This document shows positions 50,921-59,266 of a stretch of DNA of 64,000 nt, one piece after another. Source of the DNA: Arthrobacter mobilis (lineage in GTDB: Bacteria; Actinomycetota; Actinomycetes; Actinomycetales; Micrococcaceae); the NCBI RefSeq assembly GCF_012395835.1, contig NZ_JAAZSQ010000001.1, positions 222,243 to 286,242 on the forward strand, written 5' to 3'. Every line of letters begins with the position of its first letter. The stretch's first letter is position 1. Under the pieces are notes generated by a model that saw nothing but the letters and a program-made list of their open reading frames with translations, did no database searches and had not been told where the DNA came from. Both the position numbers and the translations under genes were made by a program.

Positions 50921-52321
50921 TCAGGCGTTGGCCTGGACGGACTCCTTCGTGGAGACGGCCCGGCGCTTGTCGAAGATGGTGGCTCCGACTTCCTGCTCGG
51001 CCTGATTGTTGATCGACAGGTCGATCCCCCGGCGGTCGCGCAGGATCAGCACGGCGGCCATCGAGACGATGGTGAGGCCGAACAGGTACAGCGACACCGA
51101 GTTGCTGCTGCCGGTGGCGTTGACCAGCGCCTGGGCGATGGTCGGGGCGAATGCGCCGCCCAGGATCGCGCCGAGGGCGTAGGAGATCGACACCCCGGAG
51201 AAGCGGACCGAGGCCGGGAAGATCTCGCTGTACCAGGCAGCCTGCGGGCCGTAGCTCAGGCCCAGGCCGATGGTGAACAGCGCCAGTGCCACGTAGAGCA
51301 TGCCCAGCGAACCGGTATTGATCAGCCAGAACAGCGGGAACACCGTCAGCAGCTGCGCGGTGAAGCCGATCAGGTAGGTGCGCTTGCGGCCGATCTTGTC
51401 GGCCAGGAACCCTGCCAGTGCGGTCCAGAAGAACCAGCACGCGGAGGCGAAGGTGATGGCCAGCAGGACATCGGTGCGCTCCATGCCGACGGCGTCGCTG
51501 GTGGCGTAGCTGGGGATGAAGCCGCCGGTGGCCATGTAGCCCGCAGCGTTGTTGCCGGCGAAGACCAGGGCGGCCAGGATCACCAGCAGCCAGTGCTTGC
51601 GGAACAGTTCGGCGACCGGGACCTTGGTCTGCTGCTTCTTTTCGGCAATTTCCTGGAAGACCGGGGACTCGTCCACGGCGCGGCGGACAACGTAGCCGAC
51701 AATGATCAGCACGAAGCTGAGCAGGAACGGCACGCGCCAGCCCCACTCGACGAACGCGTCACCGGGGGAGATGACGCCGGTCATCAGCGTGGTTACGCCC
51801 GAAGCCAGCAGCATGCCCAGGGGCACGCCGAGCTGCGGGAAGGAACCGGCCCGGCCGCGGCGGTCGGCAGGCGCATGCTCGACGGCCATCAGCACGGCGC
51901 CGCCCCACTCGCCGCCGGCCGAGATGCCCTGCAGGATGCGCAGCAGCAGCAGCATGACCGGGGCCAGCACGCCGGCGGTCTCGTAGGTGGGCAGCACGCC
52001 GATCAAGGTGGTGGCCGCGCCCATCAGGATCAGGGTGAGGACCAGCATCCAGCGCCGGCCGATCCTGTCGCCGTAGTGGCCGGCCAGGAACGCGCCGAGC
52101 GGCCGGAACAGGAAGCTGATGCCGACGGACGCAAAGGCCAGCAGCAGGCCGATCTGCGAGCCGGCCGGCTCGAAGAAGAGGTTGGCGAAAACCAGCCCGG
52201 CGGCGGTCGCGTAGATGAAGAAGTCGTACCACTCGACGGTGGTGCCGATGATGGTTGCAAAGGCCACGCGCCGCTGGTTGGCGGCGGAGGAGTGGCTCTG
52301 GGAGCGTGTGCTCATAGTCAT
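50921..52321 (-). CDS. MFS transporter of the metabolite:H+ symporter (MHS) family
   Basis: A 466-residue transporter with 12 helices, similar to ProP/ShiA/KgtP-type symporters. The start is typical: NQRRVAFATIIGTTVEWYDF FIYATAAG, then GHYGDRIGRRWMLVL (MFS motif), RILQGISAGGEWGGAVLM and YSEIFPASVRFSGVSISYAL. Probable substrate: an organic acid or aromatic acid related to the P450 pathway beside it (inference). ATG 52321 after AAGGAACC. It is divergent from a LysR gene, which likely controls it. Confidence 0.9.
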   Translation of the reverse strand: MTMSTRSQSHSSAANQRRVAFATIIGTTVEWYDFFIYATAAGLVFANLFFEPAGSQIGLLLAFASVGISFLFRPLGAFLAGHYGDRIGRRWMLVLTLILMGAATTLIGVLPTYETAGVLAPVMLLLLRILQGISAGGEWGGAVLMAVEHAPADRRGRAGSFPQLGVPLGMLLASGVTTLMTGVISPGDAFVEWGWRVPFLLSFVLIIVGYVVRRAVDESPVFQEIAEKKQQTKVPVAELFRKHWLLVILAALVFAGNNAAGYMATGGFIPSYATSDAVGMERTDVLLAITFASACWFFWTALAGFLADKIGRKRTYLIGFTAQLLTVFPLFWLINTGSLGMLYVALALFTIGLGLSYGPQAAWYSEIFPASVRFSGVSISYALGAILGGAFAPTIAQALVNATGSSNSVSLYLFGLTIVSMAAVLILRDRRGIDLSINNQAEQEVGATIFDKRRAVSTKESVQANA

Positions 52322-52427
52322 GGTTCCTTGCTTGAAGTCCCCGGCTTCCCATTGGGGCCGGTACCGCATTCCGAAAGATGGTTGAAAACGCTAACTATTG
52401 ATCTTTCCGGGTGTCCAGTGTCACATG

Positions 52428-52450
52428 TGAAGTTCATTTAGTAAACTTCA
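52428..52450. promoter_or_regulatory. Candidate LysR operator (first copy)
   Basis: Inverted repeat TGAAGTT-N9-AACTTCA in the intergenic region between the MHS transporter and the LysR gene. It contains AAGTTCAT at 52430, 58 nt before the regulator start, and has the spacing of a T-N11-A-like LysR box. Confidence 0.55.
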
Positions 52451-52487
52451 GAAAATCACTGAACATCTTCGGACGGACCGAAAAACT

Positions 52488-53420
52488 GTGCCTGATTTCA
52501 CTTTCCGCCAGCTCCAGCTCTTTGCCGCCCTGCCCGACCACGCCACGCTCAGTTCGGCCGCGGCCGCGTTGCATATTTCCGAGTCCGCACTCTCCCAGGC
52601 CATTTCCGCGCTGGAGCAGGCGGTGGGCGAGCAGCTGTGCGTACGGCGCAAGGCCCGCGGCCTGCAGCTGACCCCTGCCGGACAGTTCTTTGCCCAGGGG
52701 GCCCGCCGCCTGCTGCACGACGCCGAGGGGCTGGTCAGCGACCTGGCAGGCACGGCCGGGCGGCTCAGGGGCCCGGTCAAGCTGGGGGTGTTTGCCACCT
52801 TCGCCAGCACCGTGGTGCCGCCCATCCTGGCAGGCTTCCCGGCGCGCCACCCGGAAGTCACCGTGGAGGTGACCGTCGGGACCCACGACGACCTCCTGCC
52901 TGCCCTGGACGCCGGCCTGCTGGACCTGGCCATTGTCTACGACATGTTCCTGCCGCGCGGCTATGCGCGCCTGAAAATCTACGACACCGAGCTGATGGCC
53001 GTGCTGCCCCCGGACCACCGGCTCGCCAAGCTGGACGCGGTGGACCTGGCCGAGCTGGCACCCGAACCGCTGATCATGTACGACTCGAGCCCGAGCACCT
53101 CCAATACCGATACGGTTTTCGCCGAGCGCGGCCTGCAGCCGAACATCCTGACCTCCATGCCGCAGGTGGTGCTGGTCCAGGCGCTGGTGGGCCGGGGGCT
53201 GGGCTACGCCCTGCTGATGTCCCGGCCGCACCAGCCGCCGCAGACCATCGAGGGCAGGCAGGTGGTGGTCCGCCCCCTCGACCCGCCAGCCAGCAGGACC
53301 TCCGTGGCGGCGATCTGGCCCGAGCAGACCAGGCTCAGCGCCCGGGCGCGCGCCCTGCTCAGCTATGCTGTGGAAGCCCTGCACGGTCCTCACGCGGGGA
53401 CGGGGACGGCTTTGGAGTAG
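52488..53420 (+). CDS. LysR-family transcriptional regulator (paralogue 1)
   Basis: A 310-residue LysR regulator. The N-terminal HTH reads FTFRQLQLFAALPDHATLSS and ALHISESALSQAISALEQAV; the effector domain begins GPVKLGVFATFASTVVPPIL. It resembles the second LysR of this region (56386) in length, in the effector-domain start and in the DLAIVYDM motif, so they are paralogues. GTG start. Its 3' end overlaps the convergent reductase gene by 31 nt. Likely target: the divergent MHS transporter and perhaps the P450 genes. Confidence 0.92.
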   Translation: MPDFTFRQLQLFAALPDHATLSSAAAALHISESALSQAISALEQAVGEQLCVRRKARGLQLTPAGQFFAQGARRLLHDAEGLVSDLAGTAGRLRGPVKLGVFATFASTVVPPILAGFPARHPEVTVEVTVGTHDDLLPALDAGLLDLAIVYDMFLPRGYARLKIYDTELMAVLPPDHRLAKLDAVDLAELAPEPLIMYDSSPSTSNTDTVFAERGLQPNILTSMPQVVLVQALVGRGLGYALLMSRPHQPPQTIEGRQVVVRPLDPPASRTSVAAIWPEQTRLSARARALLSYAVEALHGPHAGTGTALE

Positions 53421-54682
53421 GCCTTGAGGTCGAAGTCCGGGTCGGTTGCCTGTTCCGGGGTGAGCGGGAGCTTGTGGGTGAGCAGGCGCCGGGCGGCCAG
53501 GTGGTCGGCGGGTTGGTTGACGGACTCGGCGGCGGTGAGTTCTCCTCTGCGGAAGCAAAAGACTGAAAACTTCCCGGCTGCCGGATCCCCGCGCACCACC
53601 GTCTCGTCCCCGGGGTGCATCAGCCCGGCGATCTGCAGCTTCAGCGGCCCCTGCTGGGACCAGAACCACGGCAGGTCCGCGTAGGGCTGCTGCCCGTCCG
53701 GGTGTGTGCCGGCCAAGGTCCGGGCAAGGTGGCGGGCCTGGTCGGTGGCGTTCTGCACCGACTCCAGACGCAGCCGAATCCCGGCGTGGGCCTGCGGGTA
53801 GGACGCGCAGTCCCCGAGGGCGTAGATGTCCGGGTCGGAGGTGCGCAGGGATGCGTCCACGGCGACGCCGTTCTCCACGACCAGGCCGGCGGCCTCGGCC
53901 AGTTCGGTGCGCGGACTGACGCCAACCCCGGCCAGGACCAGGTCCGCCGGGTAGACCGTCCCGGTGGTGGAGACGGCTGCGGCCACGTGCCCGGCGCCGT
54001 CGTCCTGGAAGGAGGCGATGCCCTCGCCCAGGCGCAGCACGGTGCCCATGTCCGCGTGCGCGGCGGCGAACCACTCGCTCATGGCCGGGGACAGGGCCCT
54101 GGCCATCGGCCTCCCGGCGTATTCGAGCACGGTCACCTCGAGGCCGCGGGCCCGGGCCGCGGCGGCGAATTCCAGGCCGATGAACCCGGCGCCGATGACT
54201 ACCACGCGCCGGGCGGTGCCCAGCGCGGCGTGCACCGCCTCGGCGTCGGCGAGGGTGCGCAGGCCGTGGATGCCGGCCAGTCCCGCCCCCGGCACCGTGA
54301 GCCCGCGGTTGGCCGCGCCGGTGGCCAGCACCAGCTTGGAGTAGCCCAGCACTGTCCCGTCCGCGAGCGTTACCGTGTGCCCGGCCCGGTCGATCCCGGC
54401 GACGGCCACGCCCAGCAGGGAGTCGACGTCGTTGTCCGCGAAGAATTTCCCGGCGCGCAGCGGCAGCGGCGCCGGCGCACCGCCCCCGGCGGCCGCAACC
54501 AGGTAGTCCTTGGACAGCGGCGGGCGCTGGTAGGGGAAGTGCTCCTCCTCGCCGATCACGGTGATCGGCCCGGAGTGCCCTTCCTTGCGCAGGGAGTCGG
54601 CCAACTGGATGCCGGCCTGGCCGTTGCCGACCACCACAATGCTCTCCGCAGGCCTCTGCCCCGGGTTCCCGTTGGTGTCCAC
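53390..54682 (-). CDS. FAD-dependent ferredoxin reductase for the P450 system
   Basis: A 430-residue putidaredoxin/rhodocoxin-reductase-type protein. FAD fold is SIVVVGNGQAGIQLADSLRK, then FPYQRPPLSKDYL; the NADH fold is VVVIGAGFIGLEFAAAARAR; SDPDIYALGDCAS is the second FAD motif. It passes electrons from NAD(P)H to the ferredoxin encoded 4 nt upstream. GTG 54682 is the probable start. Its last 31 nt overlap the LysR gene on the other strand, so no terminator fits between. Confidence 0.9.
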   Translation of the reverse strand: MDTNGNPGQRPAESIVVVGNGQAGIQLADSLRKEGHSGPITVIGEEEHFPYQRPPLSKDYLVAAAGGGAPAPLPLRAGKFFADNDVDSLLGVAVAGIDRAGHTVTLADGTVLGYSKLVLATGAANRGLTVPGAGLAGIHGLRTLADAEAVHAALGTARRVVVIGAGFIGLEFAAAARARGLEVTVLEYAGRPMARALSPAMSEWFAAAHADMGTVLRLGEGIASFQDDGAGHVAAAVSTTGTVYPADLVLAGVGVSPRTELAEAAGLVVENGVAVDASLRTSDPDIYALGDCASYPQAHAGIRLRLESVQNATDQARHLARTLAGTHPDGQQPYADLPWFWSQQGPLKLQIAGLMHPGDETVVRGDPAAGKFSVFCFRRGELTAAESVNQPADHLAARRLLTHKLPLTPEQATDPDFDLKAYSKAVPVPA

Positions 54683-54686
54683 GGCC

Positions 54687-55010
54687 CTAGACCTGGCTTT
54701 CCGGCACGTCGACCTCGATCGCCTCCAGGCCGTCGCCGACCTTGACCTGGCAGCCCAGGCGGGACCGGTCCGTGCGCTCGTCCACCGTGCAGTCGAGCAT
54801 CTCGTCCTCGTCATCGCCCACCGGCGGCAGCGCATCCAGGTACTCCTGGCGCACATACACGTGGCATGTGGCGCACATCGCCTGCCCGCCGCACTCACCC
54901 ACAATTCCGGACACCCCGTTGGTGACCGCCGCGCGCATCACCGAGGTGCCCGGCTCGACCTCGAGCACGTCCGTGCTGCCGTCGCCGTGATGGAAACTGA
55001 TCTTGGCCAT
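54687..55010 (-). CDS. 2Fe-2S ferredoxin (putidaredoxin type)
   Basis: A 107-residue ferredoxin with the cluster cysteines at 40, 46, 49 and 87 (C-x5-C-x2-C-x37-C, in GECGGQAMCATCHVYV and RLGCQVK). This is the adrenodoxin/putidaredoxin pattern used by class I bacterial P450s. It lies between the P450 gene (34 nt upstream) and the reductase gene (4 nt downstream), completing a three-component system. Confidence 0.95.
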   Translation of the reverse strand: MAKISFHHGDGSTDVLEVEPGTSVMRAAVTNGVSGIVGECGGQAMCATCHVYVRQEYLDALPPVGDDEDEMLDCTVDERTDRSRLGCQVKVGDGLEAIEVDVPESQV

Positions 55011-55044
55011 GATGGTTCTGCCTTTTCCTTGAGGTGTCTGACGG

Positions 55045-56241
55045 TTACTTCTGGTCCCACAGGACCGGGAACTTGACCATGCCGCGGAAGACCCAGCCGG
55101 CGTCGACCGCGGGGTGCTCCGGGTCCAGCCGCAGGTTCGGCAGCTGGTCAAAAACCTGCGGCAGTGCAATGGCCGCCACCGAGGCCTTGGCCACCCAGGC
55201 TCCGGCGCAGTAGTGGATGCCGCCGCCGAAGGCCAGGTGCGGCTTCTTTTCACGATTGATGTTGAAGGTCTCCGGGTCCTCGAACTGCTTCGGGTCCCGG
55301 TTGGCGGCGCCGAGGACCACGCCGAGCCGGGCGCCCTCGGGCAGGGCCATGCCTTCCAGGACGGTGTCGCGGGTGACCTGGCGCGGGTACATGCCGATCG
55401 GGGCCACCCAGCGGATCGCCTCGTCGAAGACGTCGGTGAAGCGCGCCGGCTGGGCCAGCACCTGGGCCAGCTGGTCCGGGTTGGACAGCAGGGCCCAGAC
55501 CGCGACGCCGAGCACGTCGCGCGGCTCGTTAAGCCCGCCGCCGATGGTCATCTTCAGGTTGGCCCGGATCGATTCCAGCGGGATTTTCATGTCCGCCAGA
55601 CCCGAGAGCAGGGTCGCGTTGGGATGCTGCCGCAGGCGCGGCAGCATCTCGTCGATGGCGGCGTCCACCTCGGCCGAGGACTTCTCCGCCTTGGCCCAGA
55701 CCTCCGGGTCGTCGGCGTAGTTGCCGGTGCCGTCGATCATGGTCTGGGACCAGCGCTGCAGGTCCTCCTGCGTGGCGTTCTCGAAGCCGATGATCCGGCG
55801 CAGGTTCTCGGCCGCGTACGGGGCCGCGTACTCCCAGATGAAGTCGGCACCGGGGCCGGCGGCCTTGAGCTGCGCCAGATACTTGTCGCTGTTCTCCTGG
55901 AAGATGGCGTTCCACGTCTCCTTGATGGCACGCGGGCGCAGCACGCCGCCGTAGGACTTGCGCTCCACGTCGTGCTCCGGGTCATCCTTGCGCAGCATGG
56001 AATGGCCCATGGCGCGCTTCATCAGGGACCCGGTTTCGTTGGCGGAGTAGATTTCCTGGTCCTGCTCGATGATGTGGCAGGCTTCGAAGCTGGTGACCAT
56101 GTAGCGGTTGACGGCCGGCACCCAGTGCACCGGGGCTTCGGCGCGCATCTTTTGGTAGATCGGGAACGGGTTGCGGTACAAATCCTCGATCGTCACCCAG
56201 TCCGCGGTGGGAACGGGGCGGGCTTCTGCCGCGATGCTCAT
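55045..56241 (-). CDS. Cytochrome P450
   Basis: A 398-residue P450. The heme cysteine is Cys345 in FGGGIHYCAGAWVAK; the K-helix ExxR is Glu274-Arg277 (EAIRWVAP). The I-helix reads GGGLNEPRD (residues 234-242), so Pro replaces the usual proton-relay Thr after the acidic residue. The substrate is not clear. With its own ferredoxin and reductase in the same operon and an organic-acid transporter nearby, a role in opening or demethylating an aromatic or terpenoid growth substrate is plausible (inference). ATG 56241 after AGGAG. Confidence 0.94.
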   Translation of the reverse strand: MSIAAEARPVPTADWVTIEDLYRNPFPIYQKMRAEAPVHWVPAVNRYMVTSFEACHIIEQDQEIYSANETGSLMKRAMGHSMLRKDDPEHDVERKSYGGVLRPRAIKETWNAIFQENSDKYLAQLKAAGPGADFIWEYAAPYAAENLRRIIGFENATQEDLQRWSQTMIDGTGNYADDPEVWAKAEKSSAEVDAAIDEMLPRLRQHPNATLLSGLADMKIPLESIRANLKMTIGGGLNEPRDVLGVAVWALLSNPDQLAQVLAQPARFTDVFDEAIRWVAPIGMYPRQVTRDTVLEGMALPEGARLGVVLGAANRDPKQFEDPETFNINREKKPHLAFGGGIHYCAGAWVAKASVAAIALPQVFDQLPNLRLDPEHPAVDAGWVFRGMVKFPVLWDQK

Positions 56242-56326
56242 CCTTGACTCCTTAGGTTCTGCCGGCGCCGCACGCCTGCGTGATCCGTCCTGCCTCCGAG
56301 TGTGGCAGCCGTCATATCCTCAGGTA

Positions 56327-56334
56327 AAGTTCAT
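56327..56334. promoter_or_regulatory. Candidate LysR operator half-site (second copy)
   Basis: AAGTTCAT at 56327-56334 in the divergent P450/LysR promoter region, 59 nt before the second LysR start. The same octamer lies 58 nt before the first LysR start in the same orientation. The surroundings (GTAAAGTTCATAAATG) are A/T-rich. Confidence 0.45.
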
Positions 56335-56385
56335 AAATGTTGGATATATCCAAGGAAAAGGCTTGGAATGGGCGGGAGGGGGCCG

Positions 56386-57306
56386 ATGGCACGCTACACC
56401 CTGCGCCAGCTGTCCTACTTCGTCGCGGTGGCCGAAACCGGCACCATTGCCGCCGCTGCCGATGAGCTGCGGGTGTCCCCGACTGCCGTGGCAGCGGCGG
56501 TGCGGGAACTGGAGCGGATCTTCCGGACCCAGCTGACCGTCCGCCGCAAGGCCCACGGCGTCTCGCTGACCCCGGCGGGCTCCTACCTGTTCTCGCACGC
56601 CGTCCGCCTGCTGCGGGACGCCGAGGAACTCGAGCTGAACGCCAGCAGCGGCGGGCAGGAGCTGTCCGGGCCGCTGGTGGTCGGCTGCTATCTGACAGTG
56701 GCCGCGACCATCCTGCCGGTGCTGCTGGAAGGGTTCTCGGTGAACCACCCGAAGGTCCAGCTGGATTTCGTCGAGGGCACCCAGGACGAGATGCAGGAGC
56801 GCCTCTTCGCGGGCGAGCTGGATCTGGCGGTGGTCTACGACATGGACCTGCGGCCCGGGCTGGGCTCCGTGCTGCTCTACGAAGTGGCCGCCTACGTGCT
56901 GCTGCCGGACGGCCACCGGCTCGCCGGCCAGGAACAGGTCACCCTGGCCGCGCTGGCCGAGGATCCGATGATCCTGCTGGATGCCCCGCCGAGCAGCCAC
57001 CACACGATGTCCCTGTTCGAGGATGCCGGCGTGCAGCCGCGGATCCGTTACCGCACCACGGATTTCGAACTGACCCGGTCCCTGGTGGGGCGGGGTGCGG
57101 GCTATTCGGTGCTGGTCCAGCGCCCGGCGGTGGATGCCAGCTACGAGGGCCGGCAGGTGGTGGCCAGGCCGATCGTTCCGGCCGTCAAGCCGATTGCAGT
57201 GCGGATGATCTGGCCCGAAGCCATCCGGCTGACGGACCGTGCACGGACGATGGTCAATTATGCGGCAAGCGCGGTCCCGAACACCCTGCGGCCCCGGCCC
57301 CTCTGA
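56386..57306 (+). CDS. LysR-family transcriptional regulator (paralogue 2)
   Basis: A 306-residue LysR regulator: HTH RYTLRQLSYFVAVAETGTIA and ELRVSPTAVAAAVRELERIF, effector domain from GPLVVGCYLTVAATILPVLL. It is divergent from the P450-ferredoxin-reductase operon and is its probable activator. GGGAGGGGG lies before ATG 56386. It shares length, layout and the DLAVVYDM motif with the LysR at 52488, indicating an old duplication. Confidence 0.92.
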   Translation: MARYTLRQLSYFVAVAETGTIAAAADELRVSPTAVAAAVRELERIFRTQLTVRRKAHGVSLTPAGSYLFSHAVRLLRDAEELELNASSGGQELSGPLVVGCYLTVAATILPVLLEGFSVNHPKVQLDFVEGTQDEMQERLFAGELDLAVVYDMDLRPGLGSVLLYEVAAYVLLPDGHRLAGQEQVTLAALAEDPMILLDAPPSSHHTMSLFEDAGVQPRIRYRTTDFELTRSLVGRGAGYSVLVQRPAVDASYEGRQVVARPIVPAVKPIAVRMIWPEAIRLTDRARTMVNYAASAVPNTLRPRPL

Positions 57307-57366
57307 TCGACTTGGCGGATGACGCCCGCTTCCGGCCGTGAAAAGGGCGTTATCGGGTAAGTCGAT
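57306..57366. terminator. Imperfect hairpin after the second LysR gene
   Basis: Outer arms ATCGACTT/AAGTCGAT (8 bp) and inner ACGCCC/GGGCGT pair, with mismatches between. It begins at the LysR stop and lies before the ABC exporter genes. A terminator is likely but not certain. Confidence 0.5.
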
Positions 57367-57405
57367 GGCTTTTCGCGCCGGGCGGATCGGGCATAAGCTG
57401 TCCGG

Positions 57406-58365
57406 GTGTCCCAGGCGCACCGCCCAGATTCCGCCGGCCGCGGGGACATCGTGGTTTCCGCGCGGAACCTGACTAAGAAGTTCGGCGACTTCACCGCGGT
57501 CGACGCCATCTCCTTCCAGGTTCGGGCCGGTGAATCCTTCGGCCTGCTCGGCCCCAACGGGGCAGGCAAGTCCACCACCATGCGCATGATCGGCGGCGTC
57601 TCCCGGCGCACCTCGGGGGAGCTGGCCATCATGGGGCTGGATCCGGACCGCCATGGTCCCGAGATCCGGGCGCACCTCGGCGTCGTGCCGCAGCAGGACA
57701 ACCTGGACCAGGAGCTGCGGGTGCGGGACAACCTCATCGTCTACGGGCGCTATTTCGGCCTGCCGCACAGCTACCTGCGGCCCAAGGCCGACGAGCTGCT
57801 GGAGTTCGCCCAGCTGGCGGACAAGGCCAGGGCCAAGGTCGATGCGCTCTCGGGCGGGATGAAGCGGCGGCTGACCATCGCCCGGTCGCTGGTCAACGAC
57901 CCCCGTATGCTGCTGCTGGACGAGCCCACCACGGGGCTGGACCCGCAGGCCCGGCACATCCTGTGGGACCGGCTCTTCCGGCTCAAGGAGAGCGGGGTTA
58001 CGCTGATCCTGACCACCCACTACATGGACGAGGCGGAGCAGCTGTGCGACCGGCTGATTGTGGTGGACAAGGGCCGGATCATGGCCGAGGGTTCCCCGGC
58101 CGCGCTGATCCGCGAACATTCCACCCGCGAGGTGCTCGAGCTGCGGTTCGGCTCGGAGCGCAATGCCGCGGTGGCCGCCGAACTGGGCGGCATTGGCGAG
58201 CGGCAGGAAGCGCTGCCGGACCGTGTGCTGATCTATGCCGATGACGGCGAGGCGGCACTGGAGCAGGTCTCCGGCCGCGGGCTGCGCCCGCTGACGTCGC
58301 TGGTGCGCCGTTCGAGCCTGGAGGATGTGTTCCTGCGCCTGACCGGCAGGAGCCTGATTGACTGA
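57406..58365 (+). CDS. ABC exporter ATPase (NodI/DrrA-like)
   Basis: A 319-residue ATPase for an ABC-2 type exporter. Walker [10 protein letters not shown], signature LSGGMKRRL, Walker B MLLLDEPT followed by TGLDPQARH, H-loop TTHYMDEAE. The TGLDPQARH and TTHYMDEAEQLCDRL motifs are typical of NodI and DrrA exporters. The GTG start has no strong site. It overlaps the next gene by 8 nt. Exported substrate unknown; drug, lipid or polysaccharide are options. Confidence 0.92.
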   Translation: MSQAHRPDSAGRGDIVVSARNLTKKFGDFTAVDAISFQVRAGESFGLLGPNGAGKSTTMRMIGGVSRRTSGELAIMGLDPDRHGPEIRAHLGVVPQQDNLDQELRVRDNLIVYGRYFGLPHSYLRPKADELLEFAQLADKARAKVDALSGGMKRRLTIARSLVNDPRMLLLDEPTTGLDPQARHILWDRLFRLKESGVTLILTTHYMDEAEQLCDRLIVVDKGRIMAEGSPAALIREHSTREVLELRFGSERNAAVAAELGGIGERQEALPDRVLIYADDGEAALEQVSGRGLRPLTSLVRRSSLEDVFLRLTGRSLID

Positions 58366-59266
58366 GATCCGGCGGACCACCAACAACGCAGCCGGCACGG
58401 CCGGCGGCCTGCCGGCCCGGGACGGACTGCGTCCGCCGCTGTCCCCGCTGGAGTCGGCGGCCAGGGTGCGCCGGCTCGGGTCGCTGTACGTCCTGGAGCA
58501 CTGGCTGCGCGCCATGCGCGGCTACGGCTGGACGGTGCTCCTGACCGCCGTAGGCACGCCGCTGGTCTACCTGTTTGCCATGGGGGTGGGCCTGGCCGCG
58601 CTGGTGGATGCCAACACCGGTGCCGGCGGCGTTCCGCTGGGTGCCGGCCGCGCGGTGCCCTATCTGGTTTTCGTCGCGCCCGCCCTGCTGGCGACGGCGG
58701 CCATCATGGTGGCGGCGGAGGAAAACACCTATCCGGTGATGTCCGGCTTCAAGTGGCGGCGGACCTACTACGGGCCCCAGGCCACCCCGCTGGCGAGCCG
58801 CCAGCTGGTCAACGGCCACTGCCTGGGCGTGCTGTGCCGGCTGCTGCTGACCTGCGGGCTGTACTTCCTGTTCCTGCTGCTGTTCGGGGCGGTGCCGGAG
58901 GCTTCCGGCTGGGCCATGATCCCCACCGCGGCACTGGGCGGGTTCGCCTTCGGGCTGCCGCTGATGGCCTACGCCTCGGGGATCGAAGACGAGAAGGGCC
59001 AGTTCGCCCTGGTCCAGCGCTTTGTCGTGATGCCGCTGTTCCTGTTCTCCGGGACGTTCTTTCCGCTGGAGGCCATGCCGCCGGCGGTACGCTGGTTCGG
59101 CTGGATCTCGCCGCTGTGGCACTCCACCGAACTGGGCCGTGTGGCCGGCTACGGGCAGGTGGAGCCGGCCTGGCTGACGGTCCTGCGCGTGTGCTACCTG
59201 GCCCTGCTGGCGGCAGCCGGCTGGCTGCTGGCCCGGCGGGTCTATGCGCGCCGGCTGGGGACATGA
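58358..59266 (+). CDS. ABC-2 exporter permease (first subunit)
   Basis: A 302-residue permease with about six helices, starting at TTG 58358 after AGGAG. The last-helix motif FLFSGTFFPLEAMPPAVRWF followed by ISPLWHSTELGR is the hallmark of NodJ-type ABC-2 permeases. A hydrophilic N-tail of ~45 residues precedes the first helix. It overlaps both neighbours, so the three genes are an operon. Confidence 0.88.
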   Translation: MTEIRRTTNNAAGTAGGLPARDGLRPPLSPLESAARVRRLGSLYVLEHWLRAMRGYGWTVLLTAVGTPLVYLFAMGVGLAALVDANTGAGGVPLGAGRAVPYLVFVAPALLATAAIMVAAEENTYPVMSGFKWRRTYYGPQATPLASRQLVNGHCLGVLCRLLLTCGLYFLFLLLFGAVPEASGWAMIPTAALGGFAFGLPLMAYASGIEDEKGQFALVQRFVVMPLFLFSGTFFPLEAMPPAVRWFGWISPLWHSTELGRVAGYGQVEPAWLTVLRVCYLALLAAAGWLLARRVYARRLGT

